Shown piece after piece: positions 1 through 13,318 of a stretch of 64,000 nucleotides of DNA (positions within the stretch are counted from its first letter, which is position 1; the number at the start of each line of letters is the position of its first letter). A model generated the notes under the pieces. That model saw nothing but the letters and a program-made list of their open reading frames with translations. It did no database searches and was not told the origin of the DNA. The position numbers and the translations under genes are program-made. The DNA comes from Parasponia andersonii (Eukaryota > Streptophyta > Magnoliopsida > Rosales > Cannabaceae): assembly GCA_002914805.1 (NCBI GenBank), contig JXTB01000047.1, forward strand, positions 426,110 through 490,109, read 5' to 3'.

Positions 1-1450
1 AAAGACTCTAATTTTAAGTAATTAAGATATTCTTTGATTTTATAAATTTGTATATTGTGTGTTTTACTCTTAGTAATCATTTTAATAATAAAATAGAAAT
101 ATAAAATTAATTGAGGTAATAAAAATCATCGTATTAAATACGTAGCAAAAATAAGTTTGATATCATTTCTCACTAAAAAATTATATGTAAGACTTTATTT
201 TTGTAACTTATATATTGTGCCTAGACTTTAATTCTCCTAAGTTTTCTAATTAAATAAAAATATAATTACTAAAAATAATTTATACGCCTAGCTCCATGTA
301 TAAAAGATGTCGTTCTAATTAGAAAACAAATGAAATAAAGAGCAATCTTATGAATGTAGAAAAAGAATAAACAAATGTTAGTATTATGAATATATTTAAA
401 AATAATAATTCAAATTGTGGCCTTAATAATTCTGATTAAATTTATAACTTTTTTTAATCATATTAAATTTGAAACATTAAAATAAAAAATAAAATTTTTA
501 AATAATGATAACTAAATCAATTATAAATAGCTTTAGGCACAAAATTTTTTACAAATGAAAAATTAAGATATTAAACCATAGCTATATACAACACTAATAA
601 ATTTTCATATATTTCAAAAACTTGAAAAAATATATATAATTTAACTCTTCTTTAGACATATATACATATATATATTTTTTAAAAAAGAGATCTAAATATG
701 GACTATATTATAGCTAAAAAAAAAAAGAGATATGTATAAATTCCATAACTAAAATATAAAATTATGAACACATAAAAAAATTTAAAACTACATTTAATAA
801 GAGAAAATAGCAAAGAAAAACGTATTTATATATCTAATCAGAAAAAAAAAATATGGTGGAAAAAATATAACGATTACTTAAAAAATACGTATATGAAATA
901 TGTAACTAAAAAATAAGTAATTATGAGTAATAAAAATTAATAAATATATTTTTCTTTTTTCATGCTTTTTTACTTTCAAAAAGAATTAAAAGGGAAAAGA
1001 TGTTGTTTTTATATATGAAAGAATATGATAAACATAATTATCAGAAATAATGATAAACTAAAATAATTTAAACAATAATAAAAATAAAATAATATATGTA
1101 ATATAAAAAAAATTGTAATATGTGAATAATATCATAGTAGTAACATTAAAAAACAATAACGAATAATTAAAGACACATAAATAAAACACAATACAATAAT
1201 ATTATTCCAAAAAATAACAGACAAAAATAATGTAACTAATTTAAACGTATCAATATAGCAGTAATATTCAAAATAATTATCAAGGACATAATTATTATAA
1301 TATAAATTAACAAATATTATATATACAAATAAATATGGAAAAAGAAAAAAATGTCAATTATTTTACATATAGGTAACATTACTATATTATTTCACAAATT
1401 TTCAATAAAGAGATATTAACATAATAATATTTTTTTCATTAGATAAATAA
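1..1450. other. AT-rich stretch without a recognised gene
   Basis: Very A+T-rich sequence with poly-A/T runs and short TA tracts. No frame gives a protein I recognise. It lies upstream of the Helitron coding remains and may be the 5' non-coding part of that element, but I could not see a Helitron 5' terminus. Confidence 0.5.
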
Positions 1451-1751
1451 TAGAATAATGTTAGAAAATTTTTCGTCCTTAGGACGTCAATATAAATGGC
1501 GTCATCATTATTTTCTAAATGAAGACTCTGTATTTAGCTGTGATGATACTGTAAGTCATCAACACGATGACTTTAGTATGGTCTCAGAAAATATTTACCG
1601 ACTAAGGCGTATTCCAAAATCAAGCCTTACAAGCTTTTAAAGATATTTTTTTCATTCAACTGATCTATCAGAGTCAAGTAATTATGACGTACAAAGTAAA
1701 CTTTCTTTCATCTTAAGTACTATATTAAAGGTGATTTTAATAAATATCATG

Positions 1752-4700
1752 ATTTTAGAGACTATTCTTGCGTCTGCATATACTGCGGCACATCTTTTTG
1801 GTTTGACATATCTATCAAAAAAACTTATTCATCAAATTATAATTTATATTGTAAAGTTGAAAAAATTAAACTCTCCCTGTTAAAAAAAAATCATCCCCCT
1901 ATATTAGATCAATTAGTTATTTATTACGGAGGAACCTTAAGTACATATTTCTAAAAAAATGTTCGAACCTTTAATTTTATGTTTGCTTTTACATCTTTCG
2001 GAGTAAATATAGAACAAAATACACCAAATTTAAAATGTCCATACATTTTTAAAATTAGTAGTCAAATACATCATCTAATGGGATCATTATTACCATCTAA
2101 TAATAATCCTCCAAGATTAGCTCAATTATATATATATATATATGATACAAAAAATGAAGTCGAAAATCAACTGTCAACAATTTCATTTGAAGATATATCA
2201 AATGAATTAACAAAATTAATTACTAAAAATTTAATCAAAATATTTAACAAAAATAATAAATTAGTAAACATTTTTCGTATTATTAAAGACAAATACAATG
2301 AAAATAAAATTCCATCTATGACATTAAAATTGATAGGATGATGATCTATTGATAATAATCAGTATGAATTACATATATTAAATGATAAATGAGGTTTAGT
2401 TATTGGATATATCGGTTAATATGAAGAAGGAAGAGATATTATAATACAAAACAAAATAAATAATTTACAATGAATTACAAAATTACATCTATCTTATATG
2501 GCCTTATAATATCTACTCTTATTTCCATATGAAGAAGGTGGTTATATAACCAATTTAGAATAGAATATAGATAGACCAGCAAAATAACCTTCCAAAAACA
2601 GAATACCTATGAGAGTATTTTACTGCTTTCAAAAGTGAAAGATTTTTCCAATAATATGTAGTCGATGCATACACTTCTATTGAAGAAGATCGACTAGATT
2701 ATGTTTAAAAAAATCATATCAATTTAAGATTTAAAATTTATCAAGGCGTCTAAGAAGCTATAACCAAAGGAGATACATATGCTAGAGCAATTAGCAAAAG
2801 AATTATTATTCCATCTAGCTAAACTTGAAGTCCACGATATATGATCCAAAATTACTAAGATGCAATGGCAATATGTAGATTGTTTGAAAATCCTAATTTA
2901 TTCATAATATTTATATGTAATCTTAAATAGCACGAAATTACACATGTCTTAAGTAAAATTCCTAGTCAAAAACCTGAAGACAGGTCAGATATAATTACAA
3001 GAATCTTTAAAATGAAATTAAATCAAATTTTATCTACTATTAAAACTAAGAAAGTATTCTGAATAATTATCGTGGGTAAGATAATATTACTTACTTTAAT
3101 AAATCAAAATACATAACATAAAATATTAATTTCTATTTTTGAATAAAACTAGCATATTTCTTTTTATTTCTTATGTTTATCTTATAACATAGATCTATAC
3201 GTTATTGAATTCCAGAAGCATGGTCTACCTCATTGTCACTTTCTATTCTGGCTATGCTCTAATGAAAAATTATTCGAACGATCACAAATTGATAAAGTTA
3301 TATCAGCTGAAATACTAGATCTTGAAAAAATTTCAGAAGAATATACTATCGTTGTAGAATTCATAATGCATAGATCATATGGTGCTGATTCATAATGTAT
3401 GAATCATATGGCGCTGCCAAATAAATGCTTCATGTATGAAAAATTCAATTTATTCTAAAAGATTCTCCAAATAATTTTAAAACGAAACAATTGTAGAAGA
3501 AAATAGACTTGTCAATTATAAACACAAAAATATAATATTTTATGTACAAAAAAAATATTATATTAGGTAATAGATTTGTAGTTCCTTATAATAAAGACTT
3601 ATGTTTAAAATTTTGTATTCATATCAATGTTGAAATATGTCTACAATCAATATTAATAAAATATTTATTTAAATATTTAACAAAAGGCCTAGAAAGAATT
3701 AGAGCAATAATAAAAGACAATATATGCATAGAGCAATATGGGCAAACAATTTACAAAGATATAGATGAAATAAAAAATTATATTAATTGTCGATATATAA
3801 CACTATATGAAGTCATGTGGAGATTATATGAGTATCCTATACATTATAAAAATCCAACAATACAAAAATTAATAATTCATTTATTGCATATGTAAAATAA
3901 AACATTTCGCTCAAATTAACGTCTTAATAATATAGCCAGACAACCATGCATTCAAAGAACAAATTTTACAGAATATATAGAAATAAACAAAATTAATGTA
4001 GAGGCTAGAAAATTTTCATATATATAATTTCTAACTAAATGGGTGTGGAATAATAAAGCTAAGATTTGGACTCCAAGAAAATCAAGATACTCAATTGGAT
4101 GAATTTTTTATGTCCACCTGAATTCTGGAGAATTATATTATTTAAAATTATTATTAAATCATCAAAAAAGTGTAACAAGTTTTGAATCTATACGAACTAT
4201 TAATAGTGTAACATATTCAACAAATCAAGTAGCATGCAATGCATTAGATTTATTGGGAGATGATAAAGAATGGAATGAATCGATATTAGAAGCCTCATTT
4301 TGGTCAACGCTGCATCAATTAAGACAATTATTTACCATAATTTTATTATTTTGTAATGTAAATAATCTAATAACATCACTTAAAAATCATTAGAAGCTTA
4401 TGATAGAAGATATTTGTACTGAATTAAAACTTTATTCAACAATCTAAACTTTCAAATTCCAGAAAACAAATAATACAACTATGTATTATATGAACTGAAA
4501 AAGCAAATAAACCTAATTTCATCAACTTTAACAAATTTTAATTTATCTTTACCAACAAGAACATTAATTGATGATTTAAATATTAAAATTTTGCGAAAAA
4601 AACTATATTATGAAATAAATTAAAAGAAGAAAACAATATTTTAGAAAAAAATTTAAATAATGAACAACGCTATATTTAAGGACAAATTATAAAATTATTA

Positions 4701-6030
4701 AAGAATAAAGTACAAAACCTATTTTTTATTTATGGGCATAGAGACACTGGAAAAACTTATTTGTGGAATACAAGTACTACAAAAATTAGATCAAATAATA
4801 GATTTATTTTAGTTATCGTATCATCTGGAATAGCTTCATTATTATTATCTAAAGACAAAACTGCACATTTAAGATTTTGAATGCTTTTATCAACAGATCG
4901 ATTCTCTACTTACCATATCAAAAAAGGAACTTAATTAGTAACATTAATTAATTAAAAAAATATCATTAATATGGGATAAAGCATCGATGAATAATAAATA
5001 TTGCTTTGAAGTTTTAGATAAAACTTTACGGGGTTTAAAAACAATTTTGACCAACCTTTTGGTAGAATGATAATTATATTAGGTGGTAATGATTTTCAAC
5101 AAATTTTACATATTATCCCCGCTGGAATAAAAGAAAACATAATAAATACAAGTATAAATAACTTTTATTTATGGCCACATTTCAAATTATTATTCTTAAT
5201 AGAAAATGTGAGATTAAAAAATCCAAATACCACAAAAAAAATGAAATTTTAGAATTTTCAAAATAGATATTAAATGTTAGAAATAGTACTACAGAAGAAA
5301 TAAAAAGATCCTAAAAATGAAAATATTACATGGATTAAAATACCAGAAAAATACATAATCAAATATGAATCAAATCCAATAAAAAAAATTCAATTTTGAT
5401 ATATGATGATTTTGTAAAACAAATTTGATAATATTGACTATATACGACATAGAGTAATAATAATTCTAAAAAATAAAATAGCTGACGATATAAATACATA
5501 TATATATTATCTTTAATACCTAACAAATTAAAAACTTATTATAGTTAGGATACAATAATAGCTTCAACTGAAAATATCGATGAACTTAACCTCTTATATC
5601 AACAAGAATTTTTATATATTTTAAATTTTAATGACATACCGCCACATGAATTAAACTTTAAAATTGGAATTCTTATAATATTATTATGAAATTCAAATTG
5701 ATCAATGGGATCTAGTGAAATAAGACTTATCATTAAACAATTAACAAATAGAATCATAGAATATCAAATTATAAATTAAAATATAGAAAAAGAAAAGACA
5801 TATATTCTAATAATAGAAATAGTTTTAAATGAGTCTAAATAGCCATTTAATTTAAAAAGGCGACAATTTCCTGTGAAAACTTGTTATACAATGACAATAA
5901 ATAAAAGTCAAGGACAATCACTAAATAAAGTTAGTATTTATCAGGAAGATAAAATCTTTACACACGGTCAATTATATGTAGCCTTATCAAGAGTAACAAT
6001 TCCTAAAAATACTATATATATTAATAAATA
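1752..6030 (+). pseudogene. Decayed Helitron Rep/helicase (RepHel)
   Basis: Remains of the Helitron replicase-helicase, which moves DNA by rolling circle. In order: a cysteine-rich finger (CVCIYCGTSFWFD, about 1758-1850); the N-terminal block with AFTSFG and SLLP...AQLYIY (1979-2340); SYMAL and LLFPYEEGGY (2480-2550); the HUH motif as GLPHCHFLFWL (3213-3250); the tyrosine motif as KYLFKYLTKG (about 3655-3695); TKWVW and YVHLNSGELYYL (4030-4145). A PIF1-like helicase follows, with a Walker A as GHRDTGKTY (4733-4760), IIILGGNDFQQIL (5067-5110) and the C-terminal [11 protein letters not shown] and YVALSRVT (5890-6000). Many stop codons and frameshifts break it, so it is inactive. The two tyrosines and the HxH core are still readable. 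The family is plant Helitron; the element ends were not located. Confidence 0.9.
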
Positions 6031-6271
6031 AATCTATCATTAAATATCTAAATCATGTTAAAATATTGTTTACAAAGAAATTTTACGTAATATTGTATAA
6101 GTATAAAAATTATATTATTAGTTTATCTATTAAAGTATGATTTCAATACAAATTTATCTATATATTTACAACCTTTTTATATATAAAATTTTTGAATATT
6201 CTCAATACTATCTTCAATTTACCAATTTTTTTTGTTCTTGTAGATAAAAAAAAAAAAAGAAAAAGAAAACA

Positions 6272-8400
6272 ATGGTAATACTAAAACGATCACTTAAATC
6301 AAACAAAATTTATGGAGCAATTGAAATATGCATTAGCAGACTCCGGTACAATAACAATTACACAATAGGACATTTGATAAGTTTTGATTGTATTTTAGTT
6401 GATCATGAGGTAAAAAAAGTAACATCAAATTACTTTATATCATACTTTTGTTCAACTTAATATATAGAGTATATACATATTCTATCATTTAATTTTAACA
6501 AGATATTATATAATAACTAAATAATTTTTTGTAAAATACAACACAATGTAATCCATAAAATAATTAAAACTTGAGATGTAGATCATATCTTGCAACAAAT
6601 AATAGAAGGGGAAATATATCAAATCGGCAACTTTAATGTTGCACCAAATAAATCAAAATATAAGATTGTCCCGCACATTACAATGTTGCAATTCGTTAGA
6701 GTAACATCTTTTACTCCAATAACAACACCGACAGCAAACATTCCGATGCATAAATTTTAATTCGTAGACTTTAATCATATACTTTTAAGAACAAATATCC
6801 ATGGTATATTTTTAGGTATTATTACTCATAATACTATCTTTCTACTAATGTTTATCAATACACATTTAAATTTTTTATATCAATTTTTTCCTTTTTACCA
6901 GATGTTATAGGAATGGTAACAAAAATATAAGACTTAGAAAAAAACTAATATCAAAGGAAAAATAATGCCAAGACGAATATTAACAATACAAAATATCAGG
7001 TAATTAATTCATTTATTATCAAAATTATATATCTAAACGTATTTTATACTTTCTTTTAATCATACTTTAACATCATCTTATTTCAATTATAGAAGTGAAA
7101 AGCATCAAATCATCTTATGGAGAGAAACAACAAAAAAATTTAATACTGATATGGTAAAAACTATAAATTATAGTCATCTTTACATTTATATATCTACATA
7201 ACTTATAATCCTATTTTATACCTACATATAAAAATATTCATATATTCTATTTACTTACTAATTAACATGAATTTTTATATCAAATAGGAAATATACATGT
7301 TGCAAGTATAAGTGCGACAATATATTATATGAATATAAATATACTTGAAACTAATGTACTAAAAACAAGGTAATAACTACTTTTTATATCTTGCCGTATT
7401 TTATTTATCTTTATTAAACAGTACCTTTTTTTTTTTTACTAATGTATCATTGAGGTTTCAGAACATAATACAACATCTTGAATTTCTCCCAACTCCTATT
7501 CCAAAAGAAATCTAACCATTGGAGTAATAGAAATTATAAAATAGAAAAATAATTGCAGAACTAATTCAATTAGATCAATTAGTACAACATGTTAATATAA
7601 ATATAATAACATTAATAAAAATATCATTATATATTATGATTTAAACTAAAATCCGTTTTTTTATTCTTAGGAAATGAAATTTGCAATAAAAGCATTAATA
7701 TAAAAATTCGAGACACATCAAGATTGGTACTATAATTCTTGCCCACAATATTCCAGACAAATATGTGAAGTAGAGAGCCAATGTGGTGTGACACGTACGA
7801 TCATCTCACATCAACTCCAATTCTATGGTACAAAAAATAATTAAATAATTCTTATTAATATTTTCTAAATTAATTTAGTTATAAAAAAACTACAATTTCA
7901 CTTACACAAAAAGAAACAAAATATAGTTTATATTATTAATTATTGACTAAAATATTATTTTTTATTATACTAAATAAATTTTCCACCACAATATTCCAAC
8001 AAGTATAAATTAAATACAAGAATCGAGGATGAGACAGAATTTACAATCATAACCATATTTGGAAAAGCAATTTAGGTTTTGATTAAAATACTGTGTATAA
8101 TATTAACAATACAAGAAGGCTATACTGATTTAACAACATTGCTACTAATAATCGAACAATCATATGGACAAACAAAAATATTTCAGATTTATTTCAAAAC
8201 CAAAGGAGTATTCAATAGTATCAAAAATATTCAATGACGATGAATCAATTTCATTACCTCTTCCAGTACCGCCGATCATCCTTGAAATAGAAATAATACT
8301 AACTCTATCCCTAGATCCAAAAAAATTACAAAAAAAAGTAAGAAATAATCATCAATTTATATTCTATTTAATAAAATATAAGACATATTATCTATTGTTT
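6272..8400 (+). pseudogene. Decayed RPA70-like single-strand DNA-binding gene carried by the Helitron
   Basis: Exon-like pieces resemble plant RPA1-type proteins, which bind single-stranded DNA through OB folds. About 6570-6810 reads TWDVDHILQQIIEGEIYQIG and, further on, PMHKF and FVDFNHILLRTN, like the first OB fold. DVIGMVTKI is at about 6902. HQIILWRET is near 7105. VASISATIYYMNINILET lies at 7300-7350. The C-terminal zinc-ribbon region reads DWYYNSCPQYSRQICEVESQ at about 7722-7780, with two of the expected cysteines changed or shifted. YKLNTRIEDETEFTIITIFG follows near 8005. The pieces are separated by AT-rich gaps with intron-like edges and contain stops. RPA-like genes next to RepHel are a known trait of plant Helitrons, so I read this as cargo of the same element. 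The exact exon limits are uncertain. Confidence 0.7.
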
Positions 8401-8940
8401 AACTAATAATATATTTTTTTACTTTCAGATCAAAAACAACATCAACTAAAGTATCGAAGAAGCGAAAATTAATCAGTTACCTAATTTATTTATACTTATC
8501 AATAAATACTTCATACCTTAATAACAAAAATTAATTATTTTCCTTATTCTCCAATTAATAATTTAATTTATTTTTTGTTTTTACATTCTGTTTTTTTTTT
8601 CTTATAATTACAGCAAAGAAGAACAACAAAAGAAAGGAAGATAAAAGTTGTGAAATAGATCATCATTCTACTTTAGCGTAATAACTTTTTGTAATATTCG
8701 AAAAACTATTTTACTATACTTTAGACAAATGTTACCATATTGTTAAATATTATGAACTATTGTTAAATCTGCAGCAAAAACGCGGACACCAAAACTTGTG
8801 ACTTCTAAAACATTTCACAACACCAATGAATAAAAATAAAAGTGACTATTTCATGCCTCTTTTTTTTTAAAAAAAATACGTATATTATGCTATTTTAATT
8901 AATTTCATTTATTTATTGGAGCAACTTCTTTTCTTTTTAT

Positions 8941-9497
8941 TTAACCATAAAAGTAGCAATTTCAAAATACCTAATAAAATAACGTAAGGGTATTTATTTA
9001 ACTATTTAAAAGGAGGATGCTATTTTACCTATGTTTTATTTCTTTAACGAGATAATATCACTTTTATACCTATATTTTGATACTTTGTTCAACTTATACC
9101 TTGTGTTTTAGTTATTATCAATATTGATCCTTAAATTTAAAATTTGTTACACATTTATGCCTTGACACTAATTTAGAATAGTTAATTTTCTAAAATCATT
9201 TAATAAACTTATTTCCTGATCAGTTTTTATATAGTTTATTTTTAATTTTTTAAACAACATCTTAGTAAATTAACCACTCTAAATTGATGTCAGGATATAA
9301 ATTTGTAACAAATTTTAAATCTAAAGGTCAATATTAATAATAACAAAAATATAAGGTATAATTTGAACAAAGTGTCAAAATATTAGGTATAAAAATGATT
9401 TATCCCTTTCTTTAATCATAAAAACTAGCAATATAAAAATTCCTAATAGAAAAAAAAAACACGAGGGAAATTTATTTAACTCTTTAAAAGGGAAAAG
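8941..9497. repeat. Direct 75-85 bp duplication flanking a palindromic element
   Basis: Sequence at 8941-9017 (ccataaaagtagcaat, later tatttatttaactatttaaa) recurs in the same orientation at 9411-9497 (tcataaaaactagcaat, later atttatttaactctttaaa). The copies bracket the palindromic MITE at 9059-9398. They are far longer than a target-site duplication. Confidence 0.6.
9059..9398. mobile_element. Long-TIR palindromic MITE, copy 1
   Basis: The left arm (about 9059-9205) and right arm (about 9250-9398) are reverse complements over nearly their whole length. For example, cttttatacctatattttga on the left pairs with the complement of tcaaaatattaggtataaaaatg on the right. Only about 45 bp separate the arms. 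It has no coding capacity. A diverged second copy lies at 38441-39593. Confidence 0.8.
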
Positions 9498-9661
9498 GAC
9501 CATTAAATTAGTTAAACAAAGACTAATCTGTGGTTTTTTCCTTTTAGTTAGAAAATGACCACTATATGTTTATGAGATTTATGTGGAGCTCATAATTTGA
9601 AAATATTAAAAGTCGATTTTTTTGTATTGAGTAATTTCTCACATCCTTCCATTATCCAAAT

Positions 9662-9832
9662 GAGAAATACACTCTTTTGTTTACTCTTTTTTATACTCTC
9701 TAGTCTCACTGTCTGATACGTAGATTCCACTATCTAGTTTAATATTTTAATAATATGATAAATCATAGTGGAATCCATGTGTCAAGTAGTGAGATTAGAA
9801 GAGTATAAAAAAGAGTATTGCTAGCATTTCTC
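9662..9832. mobile_element. Mutator-type MITE with perfect 10-bp target duplication
   Basis: A 171-bp palindrome. The left arm 9662-9733 begins gagaaatacactcttttg, and the right arm 9766-9832 ends agtattgctagcatttctc, its near reverse complement. TTATCCAAAT lies immediately outside both ends (9652-9661 and 9833-9842), identical over 10 bp. A 9-11 bp target duplication with long terminal inverted repeats is typical of Mutator-like non-autonomous elements. Confidence 0.88.
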
Positions 9833-10025
9833 TTATCCAAATAACTCGAAGATCATGACAAAAAAAAGATAGAAGAAAAATTTTATTTTTATTTTTTTAA
9901 AGCATATTATTTGACTTATTTGACATAACAAGAAATATGCACAATTGTAACATGTTTAAATTAGTGAACTATCCAGCATTAACATAATAAGAACAAAAAA
10001 ACTAATATGAAAAATATTCAGCAAG

Positions 10026-10036
10026 ATCGTTGTAGT
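10026..10036 (+). pseudogene. 5' end of a tRNA-Asp-like sequence split by a hAT element
   Basis: ATCGTTGTAGT matches the start of plant tRNA-Asp (GTCGTTGTAGT) apart from the first base. The remainder of the tRNA resumes at 13319, after the hAT element. The last 8 bases (10029-10036) are the left target duplication of that element. Confidence 0.7.
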
Positions 10037-10549
10037 TAGATGTGGCAAAATGGGCGGGCCACGCAAAGAAAAAATATTACCAAGCTTGGGTCCGTTGACC
10101 CGTCGGGCTTTTTGGCGGGCCAATCCTGGGCTAGGCCAGGTCAAGGCAGGCCTAAATGAGCCGAGCCAGGCCGACCCATTCTCAGCCATTTTTTTTCAAA
10201 CTTTTAGATTAGTTTTTTGCAACTTTTTTTAATATGTTAAGTTTAAAATTTTTAATTGAATTTTTTTAAATATATATATAAAACATAAACTAAATATGTT
10301 ATGTTTTTTTATATTGTTAAAAAATTAATAACAATTAGATAAGATATATCATCTAAGTTGAAATTGAATAGTTGATTAAAAATGTTTAAAAATAAAACTA
10401 TTAAAAAAATTATTTATAATTATAATAAAAATGTTAAAAAAATAAAGAAACAAATAAATTTAAAATAATGAAATTTGATTTTATTGATGATTATTGATTA
10501 CAATTCAAATTATTACTTGAAAAAAACTAGTATATCATTAATTATAAGT

Positions 10550-12176
10550 TTATGACTCATCATCATCGTTTATGTACAAATTATTGAAATTTTTGGCTAA
10601 TTCTTTATTACAAATACGAACAGTTTCTTGATTTCTCTTGGTCGCTAGTTCCCAATCTTTAACATATACTAGCACCTCAATCATTTCAGGAGCCAACAAA
10701 GTCTTTTGCTTATCTACTATTATCCTAGTCATGCTAAAAGTAGACTCGGAAGAAATCGTGGATACCGGAATAGTTAAAACATCATATGCTAATAGTGAAA
10801 ATACTGAGAATCTTGATCGACACCTTTGCCACCAGTCCAAAACTTTAAAGTTCTTATCATCGGGGTAGCTCAATATACTGGTTAAGCTCAGAGGATTGCG
10901 GTGGATTCATTGGTGGTAATAGTTGATTTGAACTTGATGATATTGATGATGAGCCACGACTGCACCCTTGAGAACGAGAACCTATCATGCTCTAAAAAGA
11001 TTTGTTCTTTAATTGTTCTTCAGTTTGTTAAGGAATGTGTTGTTGTTGACTACATGTTTTGCCAAATTTAGCCTCATATATACTATGCACTTCAAAAAAC
11101 TTGTCACGAGTATTTGTATATTCATAACTATAATCTATCTCAAAACAGGTAACAATGTAGCTAATTAAATTAGAAAGACTATTTAATTTACTCATAAATC
11201 TAAAATAAAAGCAAATAAATAGAATAAAGGAATTGGAAACTAATATTTCAAAAATATCTCTTATATATGTATTATAATTGGTTCAAATATAGGGTCATAT
11301 ATTTTCTTACAAAATATTCTAGCAATGAAAAATATATAACGTAAAATAATTGGAGAAGTAGGATAATAAATATCAGATAATGCAACAATAGTTTCATAAA
11401 AAACGTCTAAAAAGTGTACAAATTTTTCGCAAATAAACCATTCTTTATCTTTCAATACTAATGAACCCATTTTTGAATTATAAAACATAGTAATTGGAAT
11501 TTATATGGTAATACATTTTCAACATTAAATACGTGGAATTCTACCTTACACGTATGTCAACTTAGAATTTTCTTATTTTTAACCTTTAAGTTATGCAATA
11601 TCTTTTAAATTCGGCAATATGGAGATTAGAAGCATGAATGTAAGCAGTAGCAGATCGAATATTTTCAATCTATACACTTATTACATCCACACCTAATTTG
11701 ATGATAAGATTGATGATGTAACATGTACAACATTGATGCAATAAGAATCCTCCGGTGTATGAACTTAAAAAATTACTAAGTATTTTTATGGCATTTGTGT
11801 TTGTGGTTGCATTATCTAAAGTGATAGAGATAATGTTGTCCGCTATGCCATATTCTTCAATAATATTTAAAATTCTATCTCTAATAATTTTAGTAGTTAA
11901 TAATTTCTTATAATATTTATATCTCTCTATTTTTGTCTTATTACCACCGGCATCATCTTTGAATTCTATATCAAAATGGTCCCACATATTGGAAGTTGTC
12001 TTTGCACATTTAGAGGTCGTGCTTACATTCGACGAACAACTATCTTGAAATTGTGAATAACTTCCACTAGCATTTAAATTAGTTTGCATTTTGGGGACTT
12101 GGTCACCCTCTTCAACTATGCGAATTCGATCGTCATCCATTTCCAAACTAACTGAGATATTTTTTGACATATTCAT
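10550..12176 (-). pseudogene. hAT transposase, internally deleted
   Basis: Read from 12176 downwards. The N-terminal part has a BED-finger start (MWDHFDIEFKDDAGGNKT, about residues 64-82 of the first frame) that jumps within about 20 residues to the catalytic-domain block SITLDNATTNTNAI, where the second catalytic Asp sits. HQCCTCYIINLIIK follows, so the rest of the finger and the first catalytic Asp region are missing. A middle block at 11488-11261 has FVHFLDVFYETIVALSDIYYPTS split into its usual motifs. The C-terminal dimerisation block is at 10873-10550 (LDWWQRCRSRF, then LTIPVSTISSESTFS). Frameshifts and stops separate the blocks. It belongs to the hAT family with high certainty and is not functional. 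Confidence 0.88.
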
Positions 12177-12206
12177 ATTCTGTATTAAAAATATATTACT
12201 TAATCA

Positions 12207-12640
12207 TAATTAAAATTAAAAATATAATATTCTAATAAACTTTCCACTAACTTAATTGTAAACAACTACAAATTATAAATTACTTGAAAGTAAAAATATA
12301 ATATATTATAATAAATTTTATACTAACTTAATTGTAAACAACTACATAATACAAATTAACTGAAATTAAAAATATAATATGCTAATAAACTTTCTACTAA
12401 CTCAATTCTAAACAACTACAAATTTTAAATTAATTGAAATTAAAAATATAATATTCTAATAAAATTTTTACTAACTTAATTGTAAACAGCTACAACTACA
12501 AATTATAAATTAATTGAAATTAAAAATATAATATTCTAATAAAATTTCTACTAACTTAATTGTAAACAACTACAAATAACAAATTAATTAAAATTAAAAA
12601 TATAATATTCTAATAAACTTTCTACAAACTACAAAGTCAA
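12207..12640. repeat. Minisatellite of about 75 bp, about six units, inside the hAT element
   Basis: Units share aattaaaaatataatattc and cttaattgtaaacaactac, with unit starts near 12214, 12289, 12364, 12438, 12518 and 12592. The period is 74-80 bp and the units are slightly diverged. It lies between the transposase start and the right end of the hAT element. Confidence 0.85.
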
Positions 12641-13318
12641 ACTAACGAACTACTTTCTTAATTGAAACTAATTATAAATTAAAATTACAAATGATTTGAA
12701 ATTAAAAACAAAGTATTGTAGAAAAGTTTCTATAAACTACTAACTATTATACTAGTAATAGTAAACAACTAAATATACTATAAATTAAAGAAATTAAAAA
12801 GATAAGTGCGATAAATTGAATCGTATCTTGAATTGAGCTTTATGAGTTGTGGAGAGTTTAGAGACTATAAATTATAATTACTAAAATTAGCAAATAGTAA
12901 TTAAATAAGAGAGAAAAATATAAAATTGAAAATATAATTAGACAGAAAGAATGAGAGAATAAGAGAGTATATGAAAGTTGTAAGTGTGAAAAAAGAGTAG
13001 AGAGTGTAAGGTATTTATAGTATAAGAAAATGTTTTTGTTTTAAATAGTTTAAACTTTAAAACAAAAAAATAAAAAAACAAAAAATTTAGAGACCTAACA
13101 ATTATATTATCGGTGGGCCCAATGGTAATGTTTATTACTGTTGGAAGTTTGATTAGAAAGGGCCCAACAAAAAAATAATAAAATATTAAGGACCGAGAAT
13201 CGTATGGGTCCAATAAAAAAAAAAACAGGCCGGACAGCGAATCCCGGCCCAACTTTGACCCTAGGTCAAGCTCAGTCCGAGTGTAAATAAACCGGCCGAT
13301 CTTGAAATGCCAATTCTA

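Larger units (their letters stand above)
10037..13318 (-). mobile_element. hAT DNA transposon, decayed
   Basis: A 3.28-kb element. The left end TAGATGTGGCA and right end (read inward) TAGAATTGGCA form imperfect terminal inverted repeats. It is flanked by 8-bp target duplications GTTGTAGT (10029-10036) and GTTGTAGC (13319-13326), 7 of 8 identical, the size expected for hAT. Both subterminal regions are rich in GGGCC/CGGCC motifs. It carries a broken transposase on the - strand and a minisatellite upstream of that gene. Confidence 0.9.

Noticed and set aside
8740-8880. Possible Helitron 3' terminus (hairpin plus CTRR)
   Set aside because: No convincing GC hairpin followed by CTAG-type end could be found near the end of the RPA-like remains.
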